Shown: positions 36,746 through 46,284 of the stretch, in pieces
Numbering within the stretch: the first letter of the stretch is position 1
Layout of the letters: every line of letters begins with the position of its first letter
DNA from: Acidimicrobiia bacterium
GTDB taxonomy: Bacteria; Actinomycetota; Acidimicrobiia; Acidimicrobiales; Poriferisodalaceae
Length of the DNA: 64,000 nt
NCBI GenBank assembly: GCA_022826045.1
Contig: JAJDVQ010000028.1
Coordinates: 38,751-102,750, forward strand
Direction of reading: 5' to 3'
Notes under the pieces: model-generated
Database searches by the model: none
What the model saw: only the letters and a program-made list of their open reading frames with translations
What the model was told of the DNA's origin: nothing
Program-made: the position numbers and the translations under genes

Positions 36746-37912
36746 GTGGATTTCTCCATGAGCGACGAGCAGGCGCTGATCGTCGAGACCGTTCGGCGTT
36801 TCGTCGAGAGCGAGATCATCCCCCTCGAGGCCGACCTGGATCCCGACGCCGGCGAGCTCGAGCCCGACGATGCGGCCCGGCTCACGCAGATGACCCGCGA
36901 CATGGGCTTCTACGGGCTCGACATTCCCGCGGAGTACGGCGGGCCAGGTCTCGACACCACCACCCGCGCGCTCATGGCCATCGAGATGTCCAAGCACCGG
37001 GCCGGCCTCTACAACCCCTGCTACGGGGTGTTCGGCGGGGCAGGCCTGGCACAGCTCTACGAGGCCACCGACGAGCAGAAGGAACGCTGGCTCTACCCGA
37101 CGCTGCGCGGCGAGAAGACGGGCTGCTTCGCCCTGACCGAGCCGTCGGGCGGGTCCGACCCCGGCCGAGCCATCCGCACCCGCGGCTACCAGGACGGCGA
37201 CGAGTGGGTGCTGAACGGCTCAAAGCTGTTCATCTCCGGTGCCGACAAGGCCGACTACGCACTGCTGTTCGCCCGCACGTCGGACGACCCAGGGCGCAAC
37301 GGGGTGACGGCGTTCATCGTCGACACCGACACGCCCGGGTTCAACGTGCGCCGCGTGGTGCACACCCTGCGGGCCACGCGCTATGCCACCGAGCTGGAGT
37401 TCACCGACATGCGGGTGCCCGAGAGCCATGTGCTCGGCGAGGTGAACGGCGGCTTCGGCATCGCCAACGACCGCCTGAGCCGCCAGCGCATCCCGTACGC
37501 AGCGGGTTGCCTGGGGCCGGCGATCATGGCGCAGGAGATGGCGATCGAGTGGGCCCGCAGCCGCGAGACGTTCGGATCGGTGCTGGCCGAGAAGCAGGCG
37601 GTGCAGTGGATGATCGTCGACAACGAGATCGACATCCGCCACGGACGCTGGTGCGTGCTCGAGGCGGCCCAGAAGGCCGACCGCGGCGAGCGCTTCCGCA
37701 CCGAGGCCGCGATGGCCAAGCTGGTCGCCTCCGAGGCGGCCGGGCGGGTGGTTGACCGCTGCATCCAGATACACGGCGGCATCGGCGTCACGAAAGACCT
37801 GCCGCTGGAGCGCTGGTACCGCGAGCTGCGCATCCGCCGGATCGGCGAGGGTCCCAGCGAGGTGCAGCGGCTGATCATGGCCCGCGACATCCTCGGCGGC
37901 AGCTTCAAATGA
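36746..37912 (+). CDS. Acyl-CoA dehydrogenase
   Basis: A 388-aa FAD enzyme of normal family length. It begins MDFSMSDEQALIVETVRRFV, has CFALTEPSGGSDPGRAIRT (FAD/substrate loop) and ends with IHGGIGVTKDLPLERWYREL and IRRIGEGPSEVQRLIMARDI, typical of short/medium-chain members. It introduces the alpha,beta double bond into an acyl-CoA and passes electrons to ETF. The CoA-transferase gene overlaps its stop by 4 nt (ATGA), so the two are coupled and probably act in one degradation route. Confidence 0.9.
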   Translation: MDFSMSDEQALIVETVRRFVESEIIPLEADLDPDAGELEPDDAARLTQMTRDMGFYGLDIPAEYGGPGLDTTTRALMAIEMSKHRAGLYNPCYGVFGGAGLAQLYEATDEQKERWLYPTLRGEKTGCFALTEPSGGSDPGRAIRTRGYQDGDEWVLNGSKLFISGADKADYALLFARTSDDPGRNGVTAFIVDTDTPGFNVRRVVHTLRATRYATELEFTDMRVPESHVLGEVNGGFGIANDRLSRQRIPYAAGCLGPAIMAQEMAIEWARSRETFGSVLAEKQAVQWMIVDNEIDIRHGRWCVLEAAQKADRGERFRTEAAMAKLVASEAAGRVVDRCIQIHGGIGVTKDLPLERWYRELRIRRIGEGPSEVQRLIMARDILGGSFK

Positions 37913-39117
37913 GCGAATCGGACCCCGGGGCCGGCGACCCGGCCCGACCGCTGCCGCTCGACGGCGTGGTGGTGCTGGACCTCGGCCAGATCTACCAGGG
38001 GCCCTACGCCGGTCTGCTGCTGGCCTACTCAGGTGCCAGGGTCATCAAGGTGGAGCATCCCCGGGGCGAGGCCCTGCGAGGCCACAGTCACCAGCTGCCC
38101 TTCGCCATGCTCAACTCGTCGAAAGAGATCGTGTCGTTGGATCTCAAGTCGCCCCGTGGCCGCGAGCTGTTCATCCAGCTGGCCGGCGGTGCCGATGCGG
38201 TGCTGTGCAACTTCGCCCCCGGCGTTCCCGAGCGGTTGGGAATCGACGCCGAGACGCTCTGGCAGACGAACCCCAAGCTGGTGTTCGCCCAGGCCAGCGG
38301 CTACGGCCTCGACGGTCCGGACGCTCAGCGGACTGCCATGGACGTCACCGTTCAGGCGCACATGGGCGTGATGAGCATCAACGGATTCGCTGACCGACCG
38401 CCGGTGAAGTCCGGTGCGACGTTCATCGACTTCCTCGGCGGCACCCACCTGTACGGCGCCGTCGTGACGGCGCTGTTCGAAGCGCAGCGCACCGGCCGCG
38501 GCCGCCTGGTGTCGACATCGATGGCCGAGGCTGCCTACTACACGCTCACCACCTCATTGCAGGCATGGCAGGTGCACGGCGTGACCGGACGCATGGGCAA
38601 CCGCAACGCCGCCATGAGCGTCTCGCCGTCGAATGTCTACCCGTGCAGCGATGGGCACATTGCGCTGATCGCGGCGATGAATTCGCACTGGCGGTCCGTG
38701 CTGGAGGTGATCGGCCGGGCCGACCTGCTGGGCGACGAGCGACTGCGCAGCAACGCCGGTCGCTGCGAGCACATAGACGAGGTGGACGAACTGGTGACGG
38801 CCTGGACGTCAGTACACACTCGGGCCGAGGCTGCCGCGGCATTCGGCGCGGCGGGCGTGCCGGTGGCTGAGGTCCGCGAGGTCACCGACGTCGTGCATGA
38901 CGATCACATGATCGAGCGCGGGTTCCTGCAATGGACCGAGCTGGACGGCTTGGGCGAGATCCCGCTGGCGCACAGCCCGTTGCGCTGGCACGGCTCGGAA
39001 TTGCGCGAGGTGGAGCCCTACCGGCCTGTCGGCGCCGACAACGAGTCGATCTACCGCGAGTTCTGCGGGCTGGAAGCCGACGACCTGGCCGACTTGGCAG
39101 CCGAACGCATCATCTGA
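37909..39117 (+). CDS. CaiB/BaiF (class III) CoA-transferase
   Basis: A 402-aa CoA-transferase. The N-terminus VVVLDLGQIYQGPYAGLLLA and SGARVIKVEHP, the segment YGLDGPDAQRTAMDVTVQAH holding the likely catalytic Asp, and the C-terminal GVPVAEVREVTDVVHD match the family. It moves CoA between a donor and a carboxylic acid, probably activating the substrate of the coupled acyl-CoA dehydrogenase (inference). Its start overlaps that gene's stop by ATGA. Confidence 0.9.
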   Translation: MSESDPGAGDPARPLPLDGVVVLDLGQIYQGPYAGLLLAYSGARVIKVEHPRGEALRGHSHQLPFAMLNSSKEIVSLDLKSPRGRELFIQLAGGADAVLCNFAPGVPERLGIDAETLWQTNPKLVFAQASGYGLDGPDAQRTAMDVTVQAHMGVMSINGFADRPPVKSGATFIDFLGGTHLYGAVVTALFEAQRTGRGRLVSTSMAEAAYYTLTTSLQAWQVHGVTGRMGNRNAAMSVSPSNVYPCSDGHIALIAAMNSHWRSVLEVIGRADLLGDERLRSNAGRCEHIDEVDELVTAWTSVHTRAEAAAAFGAAGVPVAEVREVTDVVHDDHMIERGFLQWTELDGLGEIPLAHSPLRWHGSELREVEPYRPVGADNESIYREFCGLEADDLADLAAERII

Positions 39118-39219
39118 CCCGTCGGAGCACCGGCCGCTCGGGCAACGGCTTCGCCCTGTGCGCGACGCTCGAGCTCGCTGCGCTTGCCGGCGGCCTCGCA
39201 GGCCGTCGGCCGCTGCCGC

Positions 39220-39552
39220 TCAGGAGGGCGTGAGCCTGCCGACGCGCTGTGCTTGGTCGCGCTGCGGTTCGGGCAGCTCGCCGTGGTCGGCGAGGTGCAG
39301 CATGAGCAGCTCGTCCCAGCGGCTGCGGTAGTTGGACGTGAACTCGCAGCGGAACTGCGTGGCGTTGCTGTGCTGTTCGATTTCGCGCCGCAGGGCGGAC
39401 TGCATGCCGAAGAGCTCATTCGCGCCGGCATAACCCACCGACAGCACCGTGCCGTGGGCGTCGGCGACGTGGTACACGCCGAGCTGCGCGGGCAGTGCAT
39501 CGATTGCAGCGCCGTTGAGCGGCCGCCAAGGCTTGTCGAGTCGGATGCCCAT
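39220..39552 (-). CDS. Small GIY-YIG-like protein, uncertain
   Basis: A 110-aa protein. The segment LGVYHVADAHGTVLSVGYAG recalls the GVY ... VGYAG core of GIY-YIG nucleases, followed by LRREIEQHSNATQFRCEFTS. The catalytic Arg and Glu of the family are not clearly placed, so nuclease activity is doubtful. It converges with the CoA-transferase gene and ends about 100 nt from it, and lies just downstream of the amidohydrolase on the same strand, possibly in one transcript. Confidence 0.55.
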   Translation of the reverse strand: MGIRLDKPWRPLNGAAIDALPAQLGVYHVADAHGTVLSVGYAGANELFGMQSALRREIEQHSNATQFRCEFTSNYRSRWDELLMLHLADHGELPEPQRDQAQRVGRLTPS

Positions 39553-39622
39553 CTGGCGCTGCCTTTCGGTTCGGGTCGTGGCCGCGCTGCTGTGTCGGTT
39601 GACGAGTTGCGCGGCCCGGGGC

Positions 39623-40810
39623 TTATGCCGCGGCCGCCACGACCGGCACCTCGGTCACTGCGGTGCCCATCAGGTCTTCGAAGTTCAGCCGGAAGAACCG
39701 CTCTTGCACATCGGCGGGCAGGTGCTCCACCTCGCGGTCGAAGCGCCGCAACGGGTTGCGGCCTCCCTCCACATGGGGATAGTCAGAGCTGAACATGCAG
39801 ATCTCCGGGGCCGTGTTCTCGATGATCCAGCCGGTCGGCTCGGTGGGGTAGGGCGTGACCCGGACCTGGCGGTGCACGTACTCCGAGGGGCGCAGGCTGA
39901 GCTTGCCGAGCCGCTGCTCGTGCCGCTCGAACGCGTCGAACGCTGCTTCGAGCTGGCGCATGAAGCCCGGCACCCACACGGCGCCCAGCTCGATCACGCC
40001 GATCTTCAGATCCGGAAAGCGCTCGAGCACGCCGTCGAAGATCAGCATCGACAGCGCCTGCAGCGGCGCGGCGGAGATCGCCATGTACGACACCGAGCGG
40101 AAGTTCTCACCGCCTCCGTGAAAGTCGGGCTCGGGCGGCAGGCCGTTGTTGCGGTGCTGTGGCGGCATCACCAAGTCGGGCGTGGCCACATGCATCACCA
40201 CCGGGATTCCTGCTTCTTGGGCGGCAGCCCAGACGGGGTCGAAGCCGACGTGGCTGTGGGCGTGGAGCTTCGGCATGCGGTTGGCGATCAGCAGCGCCGC
40301 CGCGCCGTCATCGATGGCCTGGCGGGCGTGCGGCCCAGCCCGCTCGATGTCCTGCAGCGGCACCGAGCACACCGGCAGCAAGCGGGGATCATCCGAGCAG
40401 AACGCGATCTGCGCCCGGTTCGCCGCCGTGGCTGCGGCATAGGTGAGAGCAGGCTCGGCGGTGTGCTCCATCTGCTCAATGAGCGTGTTGGGCATCGAGG
40501 GGAACACGAGCTGGCTCGCGAACCCCAGGTCGTCGAGCGCCTGTGACCGATCGGCGGTGTCCCACGCGCCGGGGGCGATGTAGCCCTTGCGCAGCATCAC
40601 CTCGGCTGCTGCGCCGGCGCGGAACTCCGGGTCGGCTTGGCGGGCCCGGGCCTTCTCGATTTCGGCGAACGCCTTGTCGTTGTCGCCGATGGAGAAGTGG
40701 TCGAGCGCGTACCGCGCCACCTCGGCGGAAGCGAACGGCTCCAGCCACTCGGGCGGCTCCATGGTGTGCGCATCTGCGTCGTGAATGATCCTGTCCTCGA
40801 CATAGGCCAT
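39623..40810 (-). CDS. Amidohydrolase-family (TIM-barrel) metal-dependent hydrolase
   Basis: A 395-aa amidohydrolase-2 type protein. It starts with IIHDADAHTMEPPEWL (a DxH-like metal motif) and includes IPVVMHVATPDLVMPP, GVIELGAVWVPGFMRQL and the late Asp segment CMFSSDYPHVEGGRNPLRRF. Family members hydrolyse or decarboxylate ring compounds with a single metal; the substrate is unknown. The ATG at 40810 has AGGGAGG eight bases upstream. The frame is open far beyond but the ribosome site and family start decide. Confidence 0.82.
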   Translation of the reverse strand: MAYVEDRIIHDADAHTMEPPEWLEPFASAEVARYALDHFSIGDNDKAFAEIEKARARQADPEFRAGAAAEVMLRKGYIAPGAWDTADRSQALDDLGFASQLVFPSMPNTLIEQMEHTAEPALTYAAATAANRAQIAFCSDDPRLLPVCSVPLQDIERAGPHARQAIDDGAAALLIANRMPKLHAHSHVGFDPVWAAAQEAGIPVVMHVATPDLVMPPQHRNNGLPPEPDFHGGGENFRSVSYMAISAAPLQALSMLIFDGVLERFPDLKIGVIELGAVWVPGFMRQLEAAFDAFERHEQRLGKLSLRPSEYVHRQVRVTPYPTEPTGWIIENTAPEICMFSSDYPHVEGGRNPLRRFDREVEHLPADVQERFFRLNFEDLMGTAVTEVPVVAAAA

Positions 40811-40947
40811 GCCGATGCCTCCCTGCGTTCCCGGCGCCGTACCCGACGATACTGGCGACTCCTGGCAACGTTCCGAGCTCGGATCGGTTCCGACTAGGCG
40901 TTCGCAGGTGTCCTGACCTGTGCCGCCGCCCGTGAGGCGGTGCGCGA

Positions 40948-41877
40948 TCAGTTCTTGTGGAGTTCGGGGTTGATGCCTTCCCAGCGGCCCGGATCGGCAA
41001 CTCTCATCTCGATGGCGCCGCTCACGCTGTTGCGGATGAGCAGCATCCCTGAGCGTCCCGAGATGTCGCGGCCTTTCACCACCGAGCCGTCGGGCAGCGT
41101 AATCCGGCTGCCGGCAGTCACGTACAGCCCGGCTTCCACCGTGCAGTTGTCGCCGAGGGCGATGCCGATGCCCGAGTTGGCGCCGAGCAAGCAGTGCTCG
41201 CCGATCGACACCCGCTCCCTGCCGCCGCCCGACAGCATCCCCATGGTGGAAGCGCTGCCGCCGAGGTCCGAATGCGCCCCGATGACCACGCCCGCAGAGA
41301 TGCGGCCCTCGACCATCGCAGGGCCGAGCGTGCCGGCGTTGAAGTTGACGAAGCCCTCGTGCATGACCGTGGTGCCGTCTGACAGGTGGGCGCCGAGCCG
41401 CACCCGGTCGGCATCGCCGATGCGGACACCCTGGGGGATCACGTAGTCGACCATGCGAGGGATCTTGTCGACCGCCGTCACGCTCACGGGCTGGCCGAGT
41501 GCAGCGGCTGCTGTGCGCAGGTCGTCGACCCGTTCGGGCAGCACCGGCCCTGCGCTGGTCCACGCGCAATTCGTCATCAGGCCGAACATGCCGTCGAGGT
41601 TGGCATCGTGCGGCTTGATCTCCCGCCGGCTCAACAGGTGCAGCCGCAGGTACGCATCAGCTAGGTCCGCCGGCGGGGCATCCAGATCGTCGATCGTGAC
41701 CGTGACGGTCTCGCCCACATTCACGCCGAGCTCTACCGCCAGGCACGACCGGGCCGGCGGCGAGTCCTCCGTCGCCCCTTGCGGAAACCAAGCGTCCAGC
41801 CGCGTTCCTGTAGCGGCGTCCACATAGCTGTGCCCGACTGCGCTGATGGTGCCCGAGTTGCTCCCCGATGTATTCAC
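40948..41877 (-). CDS. dapD: Tetrahydrodipicolinate N-succinyltransferase, actinobacterial type
   Basis: A 309-aa left-handed beta-helix acyltransferase. The hexapeptide-repeat region VRIGDADRVRLGAHLSDGTT, FNAGTLGPAMVEGRISAG and VVIGAHSDLGG is followed by GIALGDNCTVEAGLYVTAGS. The length and N-terminal domain match the actinobacterial group (about 317 aa) rather than the E. coli type. It succinylates tetrahydrodipicolinate in lysine/diaminopimelate synthesis. GTG 41877 is the likely start. The NMO-like gene diverges 75 bp away. Confidence 0.85.
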   Translation of the reverse strand: MNTSGSNSGTISAVGHSYVDAATGTRLDAWFPQGATEDSPPARSCLAVELGVNVGETVTVTIDDLDAPPADLADAYLRLHLLSRREIKPHDANLDGMFGLMTNCAWTSAGPVLPERVDDLRTAAAALGQPVSVTAVDKIPRMVDYVIPQGVRIGDADRVRLGAHLSDGTTVMHEGFVNFNAGTLGPAMVEGRISAGVVIGAHSDLGGSASTMGMLSGGGRERVSIGEHCLLGANSGIGIALGDNCTVEAGLYVTAGSRITLPDGSVVKGRDISGRSGMLLIRNSVSGAIEMRVADPGRWEGINPELHKN

Positions 41878-41952
41878 CTGCGCATCCTGCCACCACAGCG
41901 CCGCAACCCGTCGCTTCAGCGGAGGCGTGCTGTGCGCCGGTAGTTTCGGGGC

Positions 41953-43089
41953 ATGAAGACACCTGTGTGCGAGATGCTGGGCTGCGACGTTCCGATCGTC
42001 GCATTCACCCATTGCCGGGACGTGGTGGCGGCAGTGACCAAGGCGGGCGGCTTCGGCGTGCTCGGTGCAGCCGGTCACACGCCCGAACAGCTCGACATCG
42101 ACATGGGCTGGATCCAGGACGAGGTGGGCGGCCGACCCTTCGGCGTCGACATCATCGTGCCGGCCAAGTACGAGGGCAAGTCTGAGGGCGAGCTGTCGGT
42201 CAAGGACCTCAAGGCGATGATCCCGCCGGCGCACCGCGACTTTCTCGACGACATGATGGAGCGCTACGACGTCCCGCCGCTGCCGGCTGAGGACAAGCCC
42301 GGCGCCATTGCCGGCGACGCCGAGCCGCCCATGACCTACGCCCAGGCGGTGCCGCTCATGGACGTGGCGTTCTCGTACCCGATCCGGCTGGCCGTGAACG
42401 CGCTCGGCCCGCCGCCGCCCGACATGATCGCCCGGGCGCACGACAACGACGTGCTGGTGGGCGCCCTGGCGGGCAAGAAGGTGCACGCCGAGCGCCATGT
42501 CGCTGCGGGCGTCGACATCGTCATCGCCCAAGGCCATGAGGCCGGCGGCCATACCGGCGACATCGCCACGATGGTGCTGGTGCCCGAGGTGGTGGATGCC
42601 ATTGCGCCGGTGCCCGTGCTGGCAGCAGGCGGCATCGGCAACGGGCGCCAGGTGGCTGCCGCGCTGGCACTCGGCGCCCAGGGCGTGTGGTGCGGGTCGG
42701 TCTGGCTCACCACCCAGGAAGCCGAGACGCATCCCGTCGTGAAGGACAAGTTCCTGGCGGCAGGCTCGTCGGACACGCTGCGCTCGCGCTCCCGCACGGG
42801 CAAGCCGGCCCGCCAGCTCCGCTCGGCCTGGACCGACGAGTGGGAGGGCGAGAACTCGCCGGGCACGCTGCCCATGCCGCTGCAGCCGATGCTGATCGGC
42901 GCTGCCAGCCGCCGCATCGACCGGGCCGCCATGAACCCGTCCAATACGGGCGCGGTCGAGCTCGCCAACTACTTCGTCGGCCAGGTGGTCGGGCAGCTCA
43001 ACGAGTCGATCTCGGCCACGCGGGTGGTGGAAGAGATGATCAGCGAGTATCTCGACGTCATGGAGCGATTCGAGCAGCTCAACGCCTGA
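41953..43089 (+). CDS. Nitronate monooxygenase/2-nitropropane dioxygenase-like FMN protein
   Basis: A 378-aa TIM-barrel flavoprotein. MLGCDVPIVA at the start, AKAGGFGVLGAAGHTPEQLD-like spacing, GVDIVIAQGHEAGGHTGD (FMN loop and catalytic-His region) and PVLAAGGIGNGRQVAAALAL (phosphate-binding loop) match NMO/NPD proteins. Members oxidise nitronates or act as enoyl reductases. Its insert after VDIIVPAKYEGK is longer than usual. The SDR gene follows 43 nt downstream, and the two may act in the same oxidation step. Confidence 0.85.
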   Translation: MKTPVCEMLGCDVPIVAFTHCRDVVAAVTKAGGFGVLGAAGHTPEQLDIDMGWIQDEVGGRPFGVDIIVPAKYEGKSEGELSVKDLKAMIPPAHRDFLDDMMERYDVPPLPAEDKPGAIAGDAEPPMTYAQAVPLMDVAFSYPIRLAVNALGPPPPDMIARAHDNDVLVGALAGKKVHAERHVAAGVDIVIAQGHEAGGHTGDIATMVLVPEVVDAIAPVPVLAAGGIGNGRQVAAALALGAQGVWCGSVWLTTQEAETHPVVKDKFLAAGSSDTLRSRSRTGKPARQLRSAWTDEWEGENSPGTLPMPLQPMLIGAASRRIDRAAMNPSNTGAVELANYFVGQVVGQLNESISATRVVEEMISEYLDVMERFEQLNA

Positions 43090-43132
43090 GCGCGAGACGC
43101 AGCCCAGGCAATCTCGCAAGAGGGGGACAGAC

Positions 43133-44017
43133 ATGGAGACCATGACCGGACGCGTCGCGGTGGTGACCGGGGCCGCATCGGGGATCGGCAAGGCCCTGGC
43201 ATTGGGCTTTGCCGGCGAGGGCGCCAACGTGGTGCTGGCCGACATCGAGGAAGAGCCGCTGCGTGCCGCCGAGGCCGAGGTTGCCGGCCACGGTGTCGAG
43301 GCGCTCGGCGTGATCACCGACGTGACCAGTGCCGACTCGGTGGGAGCGCTGGCGCATGCCACCATCGACCGCTTCGGCGCCGTGCACATGGTGTGCAACA
43401 ACGCCGGCGTCGGCGGGGGAGGGCTCATCCGCAACCAGCAGCTCGTCGACTGGAAGTGGGTGGTGGACGTGTGCCTGTGGGGCGTGATCCACGGCGTCCA
43501 TCACTTCCTGCCCCATCTCATCGAGGCCGAGGAGTCCCACATCATGAGCACCGCCTCGGTGGCAGGGCTCATGTCGGTGCCGGGGCTCGGCCCCTACAAC
43601 GCGGCCAAGTACGGCGTGGTGGCGATCATGGAGACGCTGCACCTCGAGATGCAGCGCGACCGCAACGCCGATGTGGGCGTGTCGGTGCTGTGCCCCGGGG
43701 TGGTGCGCACCAACATCGCCACGGCCCAGCGGAACCGACCCGAAGAGCTGCGCCGCGTACGCAAGCCGCGACCCGAAGGCGAGGCGCCGTCGGAGACCGC
43801 CGATGCCCGGCGTCGCAACGCCAACATCGCTGCTGCGCTCGAGCGAGGCATGGACCCATCCGAAGTGGCCGCCAAGGTGATCGAGGCCATGTACGAGCGG
43901 CGCTTCTGGGTGCTCTCGCACCCTGAATTGCTGGCCGAGGTCAATCACCGCAACCAGCAGCTCGCTGACCTCGAGAACCCCACGATCTTCACGAGCTTCA
44001 CCGACGGCGAGCAGTAA
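43133..44017 (+). CDS. Short-chain dehydrogenase/reductase (SDR)
   Basis: A 294-aa classical SDR. The coenzyme motif VVTGAASGIGKA, the NNAGVGGGG segment, a Ser in STASVAGLMS and the YNAAKYG catalytic Tyr-Lys pair are present. VVLADIEEEP suggests NAD(H) preference. The substrate is unknown. ATG 43133 lies ten bases after a purine-rich GAGGGGG; ATG 43142 is an alternative. A weak 6-bp hairpin (44023-44040) just after the gene could serve as a terminator shared with the converging znuB. Confidence 0.88.
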   Translation: METMTGRVAVVTGAASGIGKALALGFAGEGANVVLADIEEEPLRAAEAEVAGHGVEALGVITDVTSADSVGALAHATIDRFGAVHMVCNNAGVGGGGLIRNQQLVDWKWVVDVCLWGVIHGVHHFLPHLIEAEESHIMSTASVAGLMSVPGLGPYNAAKYGVVAIMETLHLEMQRDRNADVGVSVLCPGVVRTNIATAQRNRPEELRRVRKPRPEGEAPSETADARRRNANIAAALERGMDPSEVAAKVIEAMYERRFWVLSHPELLAEVNHRNQQLADLENPTIFTSFTDGEQ

Positions 44018-44022
44018 CCGAA

Positions 44023-44040
44023 AGCGCCTTCCGCGGCGCT
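44023..44040 (+). terminator. Weak hairpin between converging SDR and znuB
   Basis: AGCGCC at 44023-44028 pairs with GGCGCT at 44035-44040 around a six-base loop TTCCGC. There is no T-run on either side, so it is at best a weak bidirectional terminator. Confidence 0.3.
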
Positions 44041-44939
44041 CAGCGGCTGTCGGCGAGCATCTGCACAGGCAGTTGGTCTTCGGGCGGCGCTGGCCGCAGC
44101 GACAGCACCAACGCTCTGATCAGGATCGCCCCGAACAGGATGACCACGGCCGTCAATGCCATCGACGCGCCTCCCGCGAGCCGGTGGTGGTAGCTCATCA
44201 GCAGCCCGACATAGACCGACACTGTCCCGATCAGCACTGCTGCGGCCATCATCAGCGGTACCCGCCGCACGAACATCGACGCGGTTGCCGCGGGCGCGAT
44301 CAGGAAGGCGAATACCAGCAAGCTGCCCACTGCCTGGAACGAGCCGACGATCGAGATGGCCAGCAGGGCCATGAGCACGCCGTGCGTGAGGCGGGGACGC
44401 ATTCGGGCCATTTGCGCCTGGACCTCGCAGAACGTCATGACGAAGAACGCACGGTAGAAGATCACCGCAACCCCTACAGAGACGGCTGCGATCACCGCCT
44501 GACGTGCCAGTTCGGCGTTCTGCACACCCGTGATGGAACCGAACAGGAAGCGGTCGAGATCGCCCGCGCCGGCCGCCGCGCCCGACGACATGATGACCAC
44601 AGCGAGTGCCAGGAACCCGACGAACAGCACTCCCGTCGAAGTGTCCTCGGAGAGCGGCGAGATGCGGGGGATGAACGAGATGGTGCTCGTCATCACGATC
44701 GCCGCCAGCAGGGCGCCGAGCCCGGTGTCGAAGCCGAGTATGAACGCGAGCGCGATGCCGGGCAGCACGCCGTGTGCCAGCGCGTCCCCGAGAAAGCTCA
44801 TGCCCCGCAGCACGACCCAAGTGCCCACGACCGAGGTGGTCAGCATGGCCAGCAGCCCCGCAGCCAGTGCCTTGGTCATGAACGGGTTGGACGTGAACGG
44901 CTCGATCCACCAGCCCACCGGATCAGTGAGGAACGTCAT
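44040..44939 (-). CDS. znuB: Zinc/manganese ABC transporter permease
   Basis: A 299-aa ABC-3 family permease with about eight hydrophobic helices, e.g. ALAAGLLAMLTTSVVGTWVV, GMSFLGDALAHGVLPGIALA (signature loop after helix 2) and FLIAPAATASMF. It is the membrane part of the uptake system whose binding protein is encoded immediately upstream on the same strand (62 nt) and whose ATPase diverges at 46285. Zinc rather than manganese is inferred from the His-rich binding protein and the Fur/Zur-like box. Confidence 0.88.
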   Translation of the reverse strand: MTFLTDPVGWWIEPFTSNPFMTKALAAGLLAMLTTSVVGTWVVLRGMSFLGDALAHGVLPGIALAFILGFDTGLGALLAAIVMTSTISFIPRISPLSEDTSTGVLFVGFLALAVVIMSSGAAAGAGDLDRFLFGSITGVQNAELARQAVIAAVSVGVAVIFYRAFFVMTFCEVQAQMARMRPRLTHGVLMALLAISIVGSFQAVGSLLVFAFLIAPAATASMFVRRVPLMMAAAVLIGTVSVYVGLLMSYHHRLAGGASMALTAVVILFGAILIRALVLSLRPAPPEDQLPVQMLADSR

Positions 44940-45001
44940 GTCGTCTCCCTGGCGGGCCGGCGGTCTGCTCGCCCCCGGCTAGGGGCGGTGCCGTCGCAAC
45001 G

Positions 45002-46138
45002 CTAGGACCCCCCGCTCAATGCGTCCGCGATGGCGTGCGCGTCGAAGAGCAGCAGACCGATCAACGTGTCGCCGTCCTCGCCTTCGGAGGCGAGGCTGCC
45101 GGTGAGCAACCGCACCACAGAGATGTCTCCTGCGGCCGTGGCCAGCGCCTGGATGTCGCTGTCGCCGGTGGTGGTCTCAGAGAACACCGCCGGCACGCCT
45201 TCGTGCTCGATGATCTCGGCGAGCTCGGCCATCAGCGCCGGGTTCGTCTCCGCCCTGGTTGACGTCGACGGAATGACAGTCCCGACGATCTCGAAGCCGT
45301 AGCGGTCGGCGAAGTACCCGAAAGCGTCGTGGTTGGTGATAAGGATGCGGCGGTCCGCAGGCACCGCAGAGAGAATCTCGGCGATCTCGGCATCCGCTTC
45401 GGCCAGGGCTTCGCGGTAGTCGGCCAGGCAGCGGTTGACGGTGTCGGCATCTGCGCCGGCATGGATCAGTTCGTCGGCCAATTCACCAAGCACATCGGAC
45501 ACGCGCTTCGGATCGAACCAGACGTGCGGGTCGGCGCCGCTGTGGTCGTGAGCGTGGTCGTCGGCGTGGTCGTCCTCGTCGTGTCCGTCGTCTTCGTCGT
45601 GGTCGTCGGCGTGGTCGTCCCCGTCGTGCCCGTCTTCCTCGTCATGATCGTCGTGCGCCACAGCGAACTCGAATTCGATGGTGTCGACGTGCTCGGCCAC
45701 CTCGAAGACATGGACGCCCTCAGCCGCTACCGCCTCAAGAGTGTCCTCGAGCAGCTCTTCGAGACCCAAGCCGTTCGCGACGATGAGATCGGCGTCGCCC
45801 ATGGTCTCGCGGTCTCGCAGCGACGGCTCATAGCCGTGCGGGTCTCCGCCTGCCGGGATGAGCGTGGTCACCGAAGCGCTGCCGTCGCAGGCCACATTGC
45901 TCACCACGTCTGCCCAGATGCCGGTGGTGACGACCACCGAGGGCACGGTCGACGGTGCTTCCGCCGCAACTCCGTCGCCATCGGCCGCGCCCGTCTCGTC
46001 GCCGGCGTCGGTGCCCGTGCACGCCGCGGCGAACAGCAGCGCCGCAGTCGCCACGACGAGCCACCGGCCCGACATCGAACGGCGCCTTCGGGCCGAGGCC
46101 GAACTGCCCCCGCAGCGTGCGGCAGCTTCGATCTTCAT
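45002..46138 (-). CDS. znuA: Zinc ABC transporter substrate-binding lipoprotein
   Basis: A 378-aa extracytoplasmic binding protein. A lipobox (LLFAAACTG) follows an unusually long Arg/Ser N-region; the ATG at 46138 is supported by AGGAG seven bases upstream, while ATG 46075 would give a more normal signal peptide. The metal loop is a His/Asp-rich stretch of about 45 residues with repeated HDEDDGHDEDDH-like units, before HVWFDPKRV, typical of ZnuA. Further His and Asp ligands lie in ITNHDAFGYFADRYG. It captures zinc for ZnuB/ZnuC. Confidence 0.9.
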   Translation of the reverse strand: MKIEAAARCGGSSASARRRRSMSGRWLVVATAALLFAAACTGTDAGDETGAADGDGVAAEAPSTVPSVVVTTGIWADVVSNVACDGSASVTTLIPAGGDPHGYEPSLRDRETMGDADLIVANGLGLEELLEDTLEAVAAEGVHVFEVAEHVDTIEFEFAVAHDDHDEEDGHDGDDHADDHDEDDGHDEDDHADDHAHDHSGADPHVWFDPKRVSDVLGELADELIHAGADADTVNRCLADYREALAEADAEIAEILSAVPADRRILITNHDAFGYFADRYGFEIVGTVIPSTSTRAETNPALMAELAEIIEHEGVPAVFSETTTGDSDIQALATAAGDISVVRLLTGSLASEGEDGDTLIGLLLFDAHAIADALSGGS

Positions 46139-46206
46139 AGTGGCTCTCCTATGCTCCGAGGCAGGCGTGGACGAGTCCCGCGAGTGTTCTGTCCTCGCCG
46201 CGGTTT

Positions 46207-46227
46207 TGAGAATGAGAATCAGTATCA
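46207..46227 (+). promoter_or_regulatory. Fur/Zur-like operator between znuA and znuC
   Basis: The 21-bp site starts TGAGAATGAGAAT and ends CAGTATCA. It differs at only three positions from the classical Fur-box consensus of GATAAT hexamers, and lies 69 bp before znuA and 58 bp before znuC, so it can control both divergent promoters. A perfect inverted repeat GCTACT/AGTAGC (46228-46245) adjoins it. The Fur-family regulator at 47286 is the obvious candidate to bind. Confidence 0.65.
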
Positions 46228-46284
46228 GCTACTCTATCCAGTAGCGAGAGTCCCGCCACTCTCGGGATCGAAGCGAGGCACGCC

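Noticed and set aside
40948..43434. Very long minus-strand open frame extending dapD
   Set aside because: The upstream part is the shadow of the NMO-like and SDR genes on the plus strand; dapD homology starts at GTG 41877.
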